DNA of 39,589 nucleotides from JAIEPT01 sp038217425. Lineage in GTDB: Bacteria > Planctomycetota > Planctomycetia > Gemmatales > Gemmataceae. The stretch spans positions 1-39,589 of the forward strand of contig JBBQPM010000050.1 of the NCBI GenBank assembly GCA_038217425.1, given 5' to 3'. Both the position numbers and the translations under genes were made by a program. Below are positions 15,565 through 24,341 of the stretch, one piece after another (positions within the stretch are counted from its first letter, which is position 1; every line of letters begins with the position of its first letter). The notes under the pieces are model-generated. The model saw only the letters and a list, made by a program, of their open reading frames with translations. It made no database searches and was not told the DNA's origin.

Positions 15565-18030
15565 TTACTTCTTATTCGCTTCCTGGAACAACGCCGCGAT
15601 CTCCTCGTCGCCCAGGTCTTCGACGCCGCTGTTGGCGTCGATGGCGAGGGCGGTTTGGCTCGGCGTGACCCAGATCAGGTGGTTGCTGATCTGGAAGATG
15701 TCCTTGGTCCGCGGCTGCAGTTCGATCAGTCGGAAGTAGGCCTTGCTCATCGCCTTGACGGAGAGGATCTTCATGTCGGCCTTGTAGGCTTCATCGATCC
15801 AGACGCCGCCCACTTCGATGCAGTTGCGGGTGCCGATCCAGCGCTGGGCGGAGGCGGTGAGCCGATCTTGCGAGCGGAGCACGTTGTTGTCGCAGGAGAG
15901 TTCGACGCCGAGCTTGCCTCCTTGCGTGAACTTGTAGTCCCCCTTCTCGAGCATTTTGCCGGCCTGGTAGTTGTACAGTTGGCGTTGGCGTTGATCCTGC
16001 AGGGCCTTGAGGAAGACGTCGTCCTTGCCTTGGTCGCGGTCCATGTTGAGGTTCTTGAGACCCTCTTCGACGAAGTAGCCGCGGTACTGATTGACGTCGC
16101 CGTTCTGTGCTTGCGACTCCTTGGCGAACTCGGCGACGGTCTTGGTCTTGCCGGCGGGGGCGGTGGACGAGGTCGGTTGCGGCTTGAGTGCCGACGGCGG
16201 CGGCGCGGCGCCGAAACCGCCTGGGCCTGGGATATTCAGATGGAACGCGACGTCGGGGGCGCCGGCCTTTTTCTTCTCGCTGGCGCGAGCCACGGGGAGC
16301 GGGCCGTCCGGCACCACGAGGAAGCTCGTATACGGCGTGGTGATGCCGTAACGCTTCGCCAGGGTCACGACCTCGTCGACGAGTTCCTTCTTCTCGCCGT
16401 TGACGCGGATCTGATCGAGCAGATAGCCGACCTTCCGGCGCGCCCACAGATCTTCGACGAACGACTTCTCGTCCCTGGTCTGTTCGGCGAAGTTGAACTC
16501 GTACACGAACTCCTTGATCTCGGCGCCGATGCTGCCGGCGACCTTGATCGCGGCGTGTCCCTTGCCGGTATATCGGCCGAAGACGACGAGCTGGGAGCCG
16601 TGGAAGAGGTCGGGCAGCTGCGGCGGGTAGACCTCGCTGATCTTGACGTCGGGCCCGACGGTGAGCTTGAGGTTGGCGAGGACCGGGTTGCTGATTTTGC
16701 CGTAGAGGCTGCTGAGCTTGACTTCGATGTCCTCGGCTTCGCGGACGTAGGTGCTGATGGCTCGGGACTGGTCGGCGAGCTGGTCGAGCATGGTGGCGTT
16801 GACGTCGTCGCCGACGCCGAAAGTGAAGATGCGGGTGGTGGCGGAGTTGTGCTTGAGGGCGCTCTCGAGGATCTTCTTCTCGTTGGTTTCGCCGATGGTG
16901 GCTCGGCCGTCGGTGAAGAAGACGATGGTCGAGGTGCGGTGGGCGTCGCTGGAGCGCATCGCCAGGGCGGCCTTGAGGGCTTCATCGATGGCGGTGCCGC
17001 CGGTGGCGTCGAGTTGACTCACCCACTTGTGGGCTTCGTCGACGTTGGCGGCCGAGGCGTCTTGCAGGTTCGGCGAATAGTAGTTGACCGTGGTCGCGAA
17101 GTTGATGAGCCCGAAGCGATCTTTTTCCGTGAGGTTCTTCAGGCAGTACTGCATCGCGCTCCGGGCCTGCGTCATCCGCTTGCCCTTCATCGAGCCGGAG
17201 GTGTCAAGCACGAAGATCATGTCGCGCGGCGCCTGTTGGCTCTTGGAAAGCTCCGCCCGTGGCGAGACGAGCAGCATGAAGTAGCCGTTGCCCGTCGGAT
17301 TGGGGCGGTGCGCGACCGCGGTCAGGCCGACGTCCTTCGTTCCGGCGGTGTAGAAGAGTTGAAAATCCTTGTCGAGCAGCGCCTGCTGTTTTTCGAAGCC
17401 GACGATGGCTTCGCGGTCATTGGGGCGATTGACGGTGACGGCATGCGTGGGCGAGTAGATGTTTTGCAGGCTATGCTGCGATTTGAGATTCAGCGTGACG
17501 GAGAACCGCTCCAGCGTGCTCGCCGCCTTGTTGTTGGTCTTCATCGGATAGACGTACTCGATGAGTCCCGCGTCGCTGCTGGCGACCGACGTGTAACTTA
17601 CGAGGATCTTCTGGTCCTGTTTGGGGAGGACGGGGAAGACGCGGAGCTTGATGAGGTCGCCCCCCATGTATTCGAGCAGGCCCGGGTCGAGCGTTCGGCG
17701 GACGATTTCGGTGTAGATGGTGCGCGCCTTGTCGGCTTCGACGGTTTCGCCCGGGAAGGCTTTGCCGTCGACCCACATGACGAACTTGCGCACGCTGGCG
17801 CCCTTGGGGATCGGGAAGATGTACTCGGCTTCGAGCTGGCGATCGGTGTGATTGCGGAAGGTCTGCTCGATCTTGGTGACCGCGACCTGGTCGTCGATCT
17901 GCACGTTCACCAGATGATCGACCATGGCCAGGGGGGGGAGTTTCTTCTCGGTGGGGATGAGCAGCCCCGCGGCCTGGATAGAGCCGCCGAACAAACACAG
18001 AACGCAGAATGCGGAGAGCCAACGAACCAT
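15565..18030 (-). CDS. VIT and von Willebrand factor A domain protein, exported
   Basis: An 821-residue protein with a signal peptide (MVRWLSAFCVLCLFGGSIQA). A VIT domain (about residues 22-155) follows, with IEQTFRNHTDRQLEAEYIFP and FVMWVDGKAFPGE. The VWA domain (about 265-440) begins MIFVLDTSGSMKGKRM, a complete DxSGS metal-ion-dependent adhesion site, with later VFFTDGRATIGETNE. Beyond about 560 the sequence has a proline/alanine-rich linker, then a C-terminal region (VGGVWIDEAYKADMKILSVK, HLIWVTPSQTALAIDANSG) common in planctomycete VIT proteins but of unknown fold. VIT-VWA proteins of this type are inter-alpha-trypsin-inhibitor-heavy-chain-like and are expected to bind protein partners outside the inner membrane. 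It is divergent from the E2-like gene. Confidence 0.92.
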   Translation of the reverse strand: MVRWLSAFCVLCLFGGSIQAAGLLIPTEKKLPPLAMVDHLVNVQIDDQVAVTKIEQTFRNHTDRQLEAEYIFPIPKGASVRKFVMWVDGKAFPGETVEADKARTIYTEIVRRTLDPGLLEYMGGDLIKLRVFPVLPKQDQKILVSYTSVASSDAGLIEYVYPMKTNNKAASTLERFSVTLNLKSQHSLQNIYSPTHAVTVNRPNDREAIVGFEKQQALLDKDFQLFYTAGTKDVGLTAVAHRPNPTGNGYFMLLVSPRAELSKSQQAPRDMIFVLDTSGSMKGKRMTQARSAMQYCLKNLTEKDRFGLINFATTVNYYSPNLQDASAANVDEAHKWVSQLDATGGTAIDEALKAALAMRSSDAHRTSTIVFFTDGRATIGETNEKKILESALKHNSATTRIFTFGVGDDVNATMLDQLADQSRAISTYVREAEDIEVKLSSLYGKISNPVLANLKLTVGPDVKISEVYPPQLPDLFHGSQLVVFGRYTGKGHAAIKVAGSIGAEIKEFVYEFNFAEQTRDEKSFVEDLWARRKVGYLLDQIRVNGEKKELVDEVVTLAKRYGITTPYTSFLVVPDGPLPVARASEKKKAGAPDVAFHLNIPGPGGFGAAPPPSALKPQPTSSTAPAGKTKTVAEFAKESQAQNGDVNQYRGYFVEEGLKNLNMDRDQGKDDVFLKALQDQRQRQLYNYQAGKMLEKGDYKFTQGGKLGVELSCDNNVLRSQDRLTASAQRWIGTRNCIEVGGVWIDEAYKADMKILSVKAMSKAYFRLIELQPRTKDIFQISNHLIWVTPSQTALAIDANSGVEDLGDEEIAALFQEANKK

Positions 18031-18175
18031 GACGGTCCCCTTTTCAAGATGCGGGCGGAAATCTGTCCATACCTACGACGAATCGGAGGGGGCGAGCGAT
18101 TGCCCGGTCGGGAAAATAAACCGCTCTTGCTTTTTTCGAGTCGGCGCCGGAATCTGCGGGAAAAGGGAGTGCCTC

Positions 18176-18934
18176 ATGAGTTTACCGAGCGGTTCGACCA
18201 TTTCGCTCACCCCGCTACGGCGTCACATGGGCGACTTGATGCACGCCAGCCGGCAGGTGCCGATGGTCGCCATCGAACGCCGACTGCATCTGGCCGACCT
18301 CATCCAGGCACGGCAGGCGCTCGAGGTCCGACCCAGCTGGTTCGCCCTGTTTATGAAGGCGTACGCCCTGGTCGCCGAGCAGTTGCCGCCGTTGCGTCAG
18401 TCCTATCTGACGTTCCCCTGGGAGCGCCTGCATCAACACGCCTGCAACGTCGCCAACCTTGCGATCGCCCGCAGCGTCGACGGCGAGAGCGGCGTGCTGG
18501 CGCTGCAGATTCGCAGCCCCGAAACCAAGTCGCTCTGGGAAATCGACGATCTCATTCGCCGGGGACGCACCGAACCGGTCGAGAATTTCGGCGACTATCG
18601 CCGACAGCTGCGGACGGCGCGCCTGCCCAAGTTTCTGCGTCGCCTGCTGTGGTGGTTTGGGTCGAACGTCTCAGGCCATCGACGGCTGCAACACTTCGGC
18701 ACCTTCGGCGTCACCGGCGTCGCCGCCCTCGGCTCGGCGTCGCTCCATCTCCTCTCGCCCCTCACCACCACCCTCACCTACGGCGTCTTCGAACCCGACG
18801 GCTCCGTCCTGTGCCGGCTCTTCTACGATCACCGCGTCCTGGACGGCATCGTCCCCTGCCAGGCGCTCGAATCCCTCGAGAAAAAACTGTGCGGCCCGCT
18901 CGTCCGCGAGCTGCGCGGCGATCAACCGGCGTAG
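18176..18934 (+). CDS. Stand-alone 2-oxoacid-dehydrogenase acyltransferase (E2) catalytic-domain-like protein
   Basis: A 252-residue protein; ATG at 18176 follows GGGAG at a normal distance. It has the E2/chloramphenicol-acetyltransferase-like signature, with LTPLRRHMGDLMHASRQVPM near the N-terminus and active-site motif FYDHRVLDGI (about 216-225) near the C-terminus, the His and Asp of the HRxxDG motif. The lipoyl and E1/E3-binding domains of true E2 subunits are missing, and no E1 or E3 gene is nearby. It is therefore not a pyruvate-dehydrogenase component in the usual sense; it may move an acyl group from CoA to an unknown acceptor. Its last 13 bp overlap the end of the convergent GT4 gene. 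Confidence 0.8.
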   Translation: MSLPSGSTISLTPLRRHMGDLMHASRQVPMVAIERRLHLADLIQARQALEVRPSWFALFMKAYALVAEQLPPLRQSYLTFPWERLHQHACNVANLAIARSVDGESGVLALQIRSPETKSLWEIDDLIRRGRTEPVENFGDYRRQLRTARLPKFLRRLLWWFGSNVSGHRRLQHFGTFGVTGVAALGSASLHLLSPLTTTLTYGVFEPDGSVLCRLFYDHRVLDGIVPCQALESLEKKLCGPLVRELRGDQPA

Positions 18935-19938
18935 ACCTCGCGCATCCGGGCGACATGGGATTGAACGGAAAAGTGCCGTGCGACATGGTCACGGGCCGAG
19001 AGTCCCGTTTGGCGCCGAAGCGTTTCGCTTTCGAACCACTTGCGGGTTTGCCGGGCCAGCGCCACTTGATCGTTCGGCGCTACGAGCGCCCCGACGCCGG
19101 CGTTTGGCACGATCTCGCGCAGCCACGGAAACGCCGACGCGATCACCGGCTTGCCCGCCGCCATCGCTTCGAGCACCGCATGCGTCGAGCTGCCGCGCCG
19201 GGATGTCGCCCAGCAAATGCTCGCACGCTCGAACTCCGGCGCCAGCGACGGCGCGCGGCCGACGAACGCGACCTCGTCCGTCCGGCGCAGGCTGTGGGCC
19301 ATCTCTTGCAGGCGTTCCCGATGCGATCCCTGGCCCACGAAACGAAGGCGCGTCTTGTCGGTGAGGCAGTACAGGATGTCGAAAGCGTAAATCCCCGTAA
19401 GGAAGCCTTTCTCTGCGGTGATCGGCCCCACGGCGAGCAGACTCGCTTCCGCTTCGGCATTGGCGTCGGCGTCCGGGATCTCGACGCCGGGGGGGACGAC
19501 GACCAGCTTGGCGCTGGGGATGCCGGCGTTCTGCCAAAACTCCGCCTCGGCAGCCGAGCGCGCCACGAAGCGATCGACTTTCGTCGCCAGCCAGCGGTCG
19601 AGCCGGCTCAGATTCTTGAGTCGCGGCGCCGGCAGACTGACGAGCGTCTGCGCCAGGAACCGCTTGCCCGCCAGCGCCAACGTTCGCAGGGCCGGAAACC
19701 CCCAGACGTGCAGGCGCTCGGGCTTCTCGGTCCGCAGCCAACGGTACAAGTTCCAAATCGGCAGCGGATCGACGACGCGGGTCCAGTCGAGCGTTTGCAC
19801 GTGCGGAAAGTCGTCGGCCGCGGGCCCGGTAGGTCCCAGGCAGACGACGCGCACGTCGGGTAGGTTTCGCGCCAGCAAACGCGATTCGCTGGTCGAGCTG
19901 TGATAGTCGAGATGGGAGAGCAGATGGACGACGTTCAT
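18922..19938 (-). CDS. Glycosyltransferase family 4 protein
   Basis: A 338-residue GT-B glycosyltransferase; ATG at 19938 with AAGGA eight bases ahead. The N-terminal part is MNVVHLLSHLDYHSSTSESRLL. The C-terminal donor domain contains LLAVGPITAEKGFLTGIYAF, RFVGQGSHRERLQEMAHSL and the signature SSTHAVLEAMAAGKPVIAS, with E at the sugar-nucleotide site. It is shorter than typical GT4 enzymes (about 370-400), mainly in the N-terminal domain. It is 26 bp downstream of hpt on the same strand, so probably co-transcribed, although no functional link is obvious. Acceptor unknown; an envelope glycan is likely. Confidence 0.88.
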   Translation of the reverse strand: MNVVHLLSHLDYHSSTSESRLLARNLPDVRVVCLGPTGPAADDFPHVQTLDWTRVVDPLPIWNLYRWLRTEKPERLHVWGFPALRTLALAGKRFLAQTLVSLPAPRLKNLSRLDRWLATKVDRFVARSAAEAEFWQNAGIPSAKLVVVPPGVEIPDADANAEAEASLLAVGPITAEKGFLTGIYAFDILYCLTDKTRLRFVGQGSHRERLQEMAHSLRRTDEVAFVGRAPSLAPEFERASICWATSRRGSSTHAVLEAMAAGKPVIASAFPWLREIVPNAGVGALVAPNDQVALARQTRKWFESETLRRQTGLSARDHVARHFSVQSHVARMREVYAG

Positions 19939-19964
19939 AATCGGATCCTTCCGAAGGCGGTTTC

Positions 19965-20474
19965 CTAAACTTCCAGTTCTCCGATGTAAGGCAGATGACG
20001 GTATTCGTCGTTGTAATCGAGGCCGTAACCGACGACGAAGGCGTTGGGGATTTCGAAGCCGACGTAATTGGGTTCGAGCGGCACGACCTGTCGGCCGAGC
20101 TTGCGGAGGAGGACGCCGATGCGGAGGTCGGCGACGCCCAGGGTTTTAAAGTGGCGCTCCAGGTGGACGAGGGTGTTTCCGGTATCGAGAATATCATCGA
20201 GCACGAGGACGTGTTTATCGCGGACGTCGGGGAGGAGTTCGGGGCCGACGTGCAGATCGCCGGGCGTGGTGGTGAGGCCGCGATAACTCGAGGCCTGGAT
20301 GAGGCCGATGCGCAGGTGCAGGTCGAGTTTGCGGACGAGGTCGGCGAGGAAGATGAGGCTGCCGGTGAGGACGCCGACGATGGTGAGGGATTTCCCCTGG
20401 TAGTCGGTTTCGATTTGTCGGGCCAGGAGGGCGACGCGCTCCTGGATTTGGTCCGCGGACAGCAGGATTTTCAT
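19965..20474 (-). CDS. hpt: Hypoxanthine phosphoribosyltransferase
   Basis: A 169-residue type I phosphoribosyltransferase, normal length. The ATG at 20474 (MKILLSADQIQERV) is preferred over an upstream frame extension that overlaps the divergent gene's leader. The PRPP-binding motif is HVLVLDDILDTGNTL (about 88-102, with the paired Asp residues). The flexible-loop motif LIQASSYRG (59-66) and the C-terminal purine-binding region PNYVGFEIPNAFVVGYGLDY are also present. It salvages hypoxanthine and guanine with PRPP to IMP and GMP in the cytoplasm. purH and purE occur elsewhere in the window as single genes. Confidence 0.95.
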   Translation of the reverse strand: MKILLSADQIQERVALLARQIETDYQGKSLTIVGVLTGSLIFLADLVRKLDLHLRIGLIQASSYRGLTTTPGDLHVGPELLPDVRDKHVLVLDDILDTGNTLVHLERHFKTLGVADLRIGVLLRKLGRQVVPLEPNYVGFEIPNAFVVGYGLDYNDEYRHLPYIGELEV

Positions 20475-20586
20475 GGAGTCTATTGAACTCGAAAACGGCG
20501 TTTGGGGAAAGAGGAGAAATGCGGACGATACGATGAACTTGGACGCCACGCCCCTGTTTCGAACTACTTTTGCAGAGGAGCCCTAC

Positions 20587-21072
20587 ATGAATTTGCTCAC
20601 GATCTATCCGTATCTTCTGGAGAACGCGGTCTGGGTCTTCGACGATCCGCGTACGGGACTGAAGGAGGAAGCGTTCGTGCTGGGGATGTCGGAGATGCTC
20701 AGCCGGCTGGTGCGTCACAAGAATATCCCCGACGCCGCAGCCGGCATCGCGGTGACGTTTGGCGCGGAGCCGTTCGCGGGGCACGACGTCCATTTGACCT
20801 GGCTGCGCAGCGACGATTCGCAAGTCGTGCCCGGGCAGGACGGCAGCGCGGCCCAAATCATGGGCAACTGGTACTCCGGGGAGATCGCGGGGGAGTCGAT
20901 GACCGGCTGGCTCTGTCCCGCCTTGGGACTGTACTTCCAGGCCGCTCCTCGAGAAATTTACCTGCGCGTCGACCCGCTCCCCGCAGGCGTCGACCCGATC
21001 TGGCACGTGGCGGCGGACGACGACCGCGCCCGCCGATTCGTCTCCGCCTCGTCCGCTCATAAGATGCCTTGA
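20587..21072 (+). CDS. DUF6717-like conserved hypothetical protein
   Basis: A 161-residue protein from the ATG at 20587 (MNLLTIYPYLLENAVWVFDD), which has AGAGGAG seven bases upstream. In-frame ATGs at 20473 and 20533 are less likely because they reach into the hpt start region. Notable motifs are VWVFDDPRTGLKEEAFV, HKNIPDAAAGIAVTFGAEPF, GNWYSGEIAGESMTGWLCPA and LYFQAAPREIYLRVDPL. They resemble a small family common in planctomycetes that I recall as DUF6717. The function is unknown. No signal peptide or membrane segment. It is 34 bp upstream of purH on the same strand, so the two may share a transcript. Confidence 0.75.
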   Translation: MNLLTIYPYLLENAVWVFDDPRTGLKEEAFVLGMSEMLSRLVRHKNIPDAAAGIAVTFGAEPFAGHDVHLTWLRSDDSQVVPGQDGSAAQIMGNWYSGEIAGESMTGWLCPALGLYFQAAPREIYLRVDPLPAGVDPIWHVAADDDRARRFVSASSAHKMP

Positions 21073-21106
21073 GCAATCACCGCTTCTCTCTCCGAGGATG
21101 TCCGAA

Positions 21107-22684
21107 ATGTCTCTGCGACCGATTCAGCGCGCTCTGCTCAGCGTCAGCGACAAAACCGGCCTGGTCGATTTCGCCCGGGCGCTGGCCGAGCGGGGCGTCG
21201 AGTTCATCTCCACCGGCGGCACGCGCAAAACGCTGCTCGAAGCCGGGCTCAAGGTGCTGGACATCTCCGAGGTCACCGGCTTCCCCGAAATGCTCGACGG
21301 CCGAGTCAAGACGCTGCACCCGCGCGTGCATGCCGGGATCCTCGCCATTCGCGACAATCCGGAGCATCAGGCCGTCCTCAAGGAACATCAGATCGGCGCC
21401 ATCGATCTCGTCGTCTGCAATCTCTATCCGTTCGAGGCGACGCTCGCCAAGCTGGGGAGCACGCACGAGGAAATCGTCGAAAACATCGATATCGGCGGGC
21501 CTTCGATGGTGCGAGCCGCCTGCAAGAATTATCACGACGTCGCGGTCGTCACCGATGCGTCGCAGTATGCGGAGGTCGTGGCCGAGCTGCAGCGCGAGGG
21601 GGGCTCGCTGACGTTGGCCACGCGCGAACGCCTGGCGGGCGCGGCCTTCGCGCGGACCGCCGCGTACGACGCCGCCATCGCCGACTACTTCGCCCGTCGT
21701 CAGCCCGATCACGCCGATGCGCCGGCGCGGCTGACGCTGACGTTCGCGAAAAAGCAGGGCCTGCGCTACGGCGAGAATCCGCATCAGAAGGCGGGCTTTT
21801 ACGTCGAGCCCGTCGTCCGGCATGCCTGCGTCAGCAACGCCGAGATCCTGCACGGCAAGGAACTCTCGTACAACAATCTGCTCGATCTCGACAGCGCGCT
21901 CAACCTCGTCCGCGAGTTCGCGCAACCGGCAGCGGTCGTCATCAAGCACAACAACCCGTGCGGCGCCGCCGTCAGTCCCACGCTCGTGGAAGCGTTCACC
22001 TGGGCGTACGAAGGCGACCCCATCTCCGCGTTCGGCGGCATCCTCGGCTTCAACCGTGAAGTCGACGAGGCGACCGCCCTGCAAATCACCGAGCCCAATC
22101 GCTTCATCGAGTGCGTCATCGCCCCCGGCTACTCCGCCAAGGCGCTGGAGATCATCACCACCCGGCCGACCTGGAAGAAGAGCGTCCGCTTGCTGAAGAC
22201 GGGCCCCCTCTCCGCCGACCGCGGCCGTGGCATGGACTTTCGCCGAATCGACGGCGGCCTGCTCGTGCAAGCGCGCGACGCCGAGGCGGACGACTTCGCC
22301 GCCGCCAAAGTCGTGTCCGAACGCCAGCCGTCGGCCGAGGAGTGGGCGGACCTGCAGTTCGCCTGGACCGTCGCCAAGCACGTGAAGTCCAACGCCATCG
22401 TGCTGGCAAGCGGCGGCAAAGTGCTGGGCGTGGGCGCGGGGCAGATGAGCCGGGTCGATTCGACGCACATCGCCTGTCGCAAGGCGGGGGACAAGGTCGC
22501 GGGGAGCGTGCTGGCGTCGGACGCATTTTTCCCGTTTCGCGACAACGTCGATATGGCCGCCCAGGCGGGCGTCAAGGCGATCGTGCAGCCGGGCGGTTCC
22601 ATGCGCGACGCCGACTCCATCGCCGCCTGCAAGGAGCATGGCCTGGCCATGATCTTCACCGGCGTGCGCCATTTCCGGCATTGA
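21107..22684 (+). CDS. purH: Bifunctional AICAR formyltransferase/IMP cyclohydrolase
   Basis: A 525-residue PurH, the usual length. An ATG at 21107 is preferred over 21098 because GAGG at 21094-21097 is nine bases ahead of it and abuts the other. The N-terminal IMP cyclohydrolase domain has LLSVSDKTGLVDFARAL, STGGTRKTL, FPEMLDGRVKTLHPRVHAGI and NIDIGGPSMVRAACKN. The C-terminal AICAR transformylase domain has GENPHQKAGFY, the catalytic KHNNPCGAA motif, and CKEHGLAMIFTGVRHFRH at the end. It catalyses the last two steps of IMP synthesis in the cytoplasm. No other pur gene is adjacent. It is followed by a long palindromic repeat that may terminate transcription. Confidence 0.97.
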   Translation: MSLRPIQRALLSVSDKTGLVDFARALAERGVEFISTGGTRKTLLEAGLKVLDISEVTGFPEMLDGRVKTLHPRVHAGILAIRDNPEHQAVLKEHQIGAIDLVVCNLYPFEATLAKLGSTHEEIVENIDIGGPSMVRAACKNYHDVAVVTDASQYAEVVAELQREGGSLTLATRERLAGAAFARTAAYDAAIADYFARRQPDHADAPARLTLTFAKKQGLRYGENPHQKAGFYVEPVVRHACVSNAEILHGKELSYNNLLDLDSALNLVREFAQPAAVVIKHNNPCGAAVSPTLVEAFTWAYEGDPISAFGGILGFNREVDEATALQITEPNRFIECVIAPGYSAKALEIITTRPTWKKSVRLLKTGPLSADRGRGMDFRRIDGGLLVQARDAEADDFAAAKVVSERQPSAEEWADLQFAWTVAKHVKSNAIVLASGGKVLGVGAGQMSRVDSTHIACRKAGDKVAGSVLASDAFFPFRDNVDMAAQAGVKAIVQPGGSMRDADSIAACKEHGLAMIFTGVRHFRH

Positions 22685-22719
22685 AATGACCTGTCCGTGG
22701 GGCAATGTGAGACATCGAT

Positions 22720-22810
22720 AAGCCCAACGGGTGAGGTACTCCGAACCCTTGGGATTCCAGCGGTCGCATGCGATATCCCAGGGGTTCGGAGTACCTCACC
22801 CGCTGGGCTT
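22720..22810. repeat. 35-bp inverted repeat (GGTGAGGTACTCCGAACCC family)
   Basis: Arms 22720-22754 and 22776-22810 pair at 33 of 35 positions around a 21-base loop. It sits between the convergent purH and hslU genes, so it could serve as a bidirectional terminator. The same arm sequence appears at 39557-39589, where the window ends, showing it is a dispersed family. Confidence 0.9.
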
Positions 22811-22845
22811 GCATCATTTTCGACCGCCTGGAGTATAGCGCGTCG

Positions 22846-24180
22846 TCACAGGATGAACTTGCTCAGATCTTCCTTCTGCAGGATCGCGTCGAGTTGCCCG
22901 CGGACGTAGGGGCCGTCGATGACGACGCGTTTCGATTCCAGATCGGGCCCCTGGTAGCTGATCTCTTCGACCACGCGCTCGAGGATGGTGTGCAGTCGGC
23001 GGGCGCCGATGTTTTGCGTCGTGCGGTTCACTTCGAATGCGATGTCGGCCAGCGCCTCGACGCCGTCATTCGTGAACTCCAACGCGATCCCCTCCGTTTG
23101 CAGCAGCTCGACGTACTGCTTGGTCAGGGAGTGCTTCGGCTCGGTGAGGATTCTTAGGAAATCTTCCTTCTTGAGATCGGTGAGTTCCACGCGGATCGGA
23201 AATCGGCCCTGGAGTTCCGGCATGAGGTCGGCCGGGCGCGAGATGTGGAACGCCCCGGCGGCGATGAACAGCATGTGATCGGAGCGGACGGGGCCGTGCC
23301 GGGTATTGACCGTCGTCCCCTCGACGACCGGCAGCAGATCGCGCTGCACGCCCTGGCGCGAGACGTCGGGGCCGTGGCCGGAGGAGGGGCCGCAGACTTT
23401 GTCGATCTCGTCGATGAAGATCATGCCCTGGTTTTCGACCAGATCGACCGCTTTCTCGGTGACGGTTTGACGGTCGATGAGCGCCTCGGTTTCCTGTTCG
23501 AGCAGGATCTTGCGAGCGTCCTTGATCGAGGTTTGCCGATTCTGATTTTGCTTCGGCATGATCTTTTCGAACATGTTCTGGAAATCGACGTCCATGTTCT
23601 CCATGCCGAGGTTGGAGAAGATCTGCACGGGGACGGCCTTGTGCTCGACGTTGAGTTCGACGCTGCGGTCTTCGAGTTCGCCCGCTTCGAGGCGAGCCTT
23701 CATTTTCTCGCGGGTCCGCTTTTGGCGTTCGTTCTCTTCTTCATTCTCGGGATCCCAGGAGGAAGAGCCGGGCAGCAGCAGATCGACGAGGCGCTCGCTG
23801 ACGCGTTCCTTGGCCTTGGTTTCGACGAGGACGCGCTGTTCGCTTTTGACCATGGCGACGGCGATGTCAGTGATGTCGCGGATCATCGACTCGACGTCTC
23901 GGCCATGGTAGCCGACTTCGGTGTACTTGGTCGCCTCGACTTTGAGGAAAGGGGCGCCGACGAGTTGGGCGAGTCGGCGGGCGATCTCGGTTTTGCCGAC
24001 GCCGGTGGGCCCGATCATGATGATGTTTTTGGGGGTGACGTCCTTGCGCAGCTCGGGCGTGAGTTGCTGCCGGCGCCAGCGATTGCGGATGGCGATCGCG
24101 ACCGCGCGCTTGGCCGGGCCCTGTCCCACGATGTACTTGTCGAGTTCTGTGACAATTTGCCGAGGCGTCATGTCATGCAC
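22846..24180 (-). CDS. hslU: ATP-dependent protease ATPase subunit HslU (ClpY)
   Basis: A 444-residue AAA+ unfoldase. Start taken as GTG at 24180, with GGAG nine bases upstream; an ATG three codons later (MTPRQIV) is the alternative and matches usual HslU starts. Opening PRQIVTELDKYIVGQGPAKR; Walker A GPTGVGKT (57-64); pore-loop region YTEVGYHGRDVESM; I-domain about 105-235; Walker B MIFIDEIDKV; sensor region AAGAFHISRPADLMPELQGR; arginine-finger region VNRTTQNIGARRLHT. It ends DLSKFIL, the tail that inserts into HslV. The HslUV protease degrades cytoplasmic substrates. The usual partner hslV is not next to it, unlike the common hslVU operon, and the gap on the 5' side is filled by a repeat. 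Confidence 0.96.
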   Translation of the reverse strand: MHDMTPRQIVTELDKYIVGQGPAKRAVAIAIRNRWRRQQLTPELRKDVTPKNIIMIGPTGVGKTEIARRLAQLVGAPFLKVEATKYTEVGYHGRDVESMIRDITDIAVAMVKSEQRVLVETKAKERVSERLVDLLLPGSSSWDPENEEENERQKRTREKMKARLEAGELEDRSVELNVEHKAVPVQIFSNLGMENMDVDFQNMFEKIMPKQNQNRQTSIKDARKILLEQETEALIDRQTVTEKAVDLVENQGMIFIDEIDKVCGPSSGHGPDVSRQGVQRDLLPVVEGTTVNTRHGPVRSDHMLFIAAGAFHISRPADLMPELQGRFPIRVELTDLKKEDFLRILTEPKHSLTKQYVELLQTEGIALEFTNDGVEALADIAFEVNRTTQNIGARRLHTILERVVEEISYQGPDLESKRVVIDGPYVRGQLDAILQKEDLSKFIL

Positions 24181-24221
24181 GGAATCGTTCTCCGACTAGG
24201 GCGAAGGGCAGAAATGTCGAT

Positions 24222-24320
24222 TCGAAATATAGCCACAGAGAGCACAGAGGACACCGAGAGAGAAAACAGGAATTCTTTTTCTCTGTGTCCTCTGTGATCT
24301 CTGTGGCTCGAATTATTCGA
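24222..24320. repeat. CCACAGAG-family inverted repeat
   Basis: Left arm around 24232-24257 (AGCCACAGAGAGCACAGAGG) pairs with the right arm around 24281-24307 (CCTCTGTGATCTCTGTGGCT), with partial complementarity continuing outward into TTCGAA/TTCGAG stretches. It lies between the hslU start and the stop of the DUF1501 gene upstream. Related copies are at 33724-33818 and 37322-37699. Its purine-rich arms would form a long hairpin. Confidence 0.88.
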
Positions 24321-24341
24321 GCGATTCGATTGCTTCCTGAG

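Noticed and set aside
15562..19863. A very long open frame of 1433 codons on the plus strand
   Set aside because: It is antisense to the VIT-VWA gene and then runs through the E2-like and GT4 genes in another frame. The protein is low in complexity and shows no domain; such frames arise from GC-rich codon bias.
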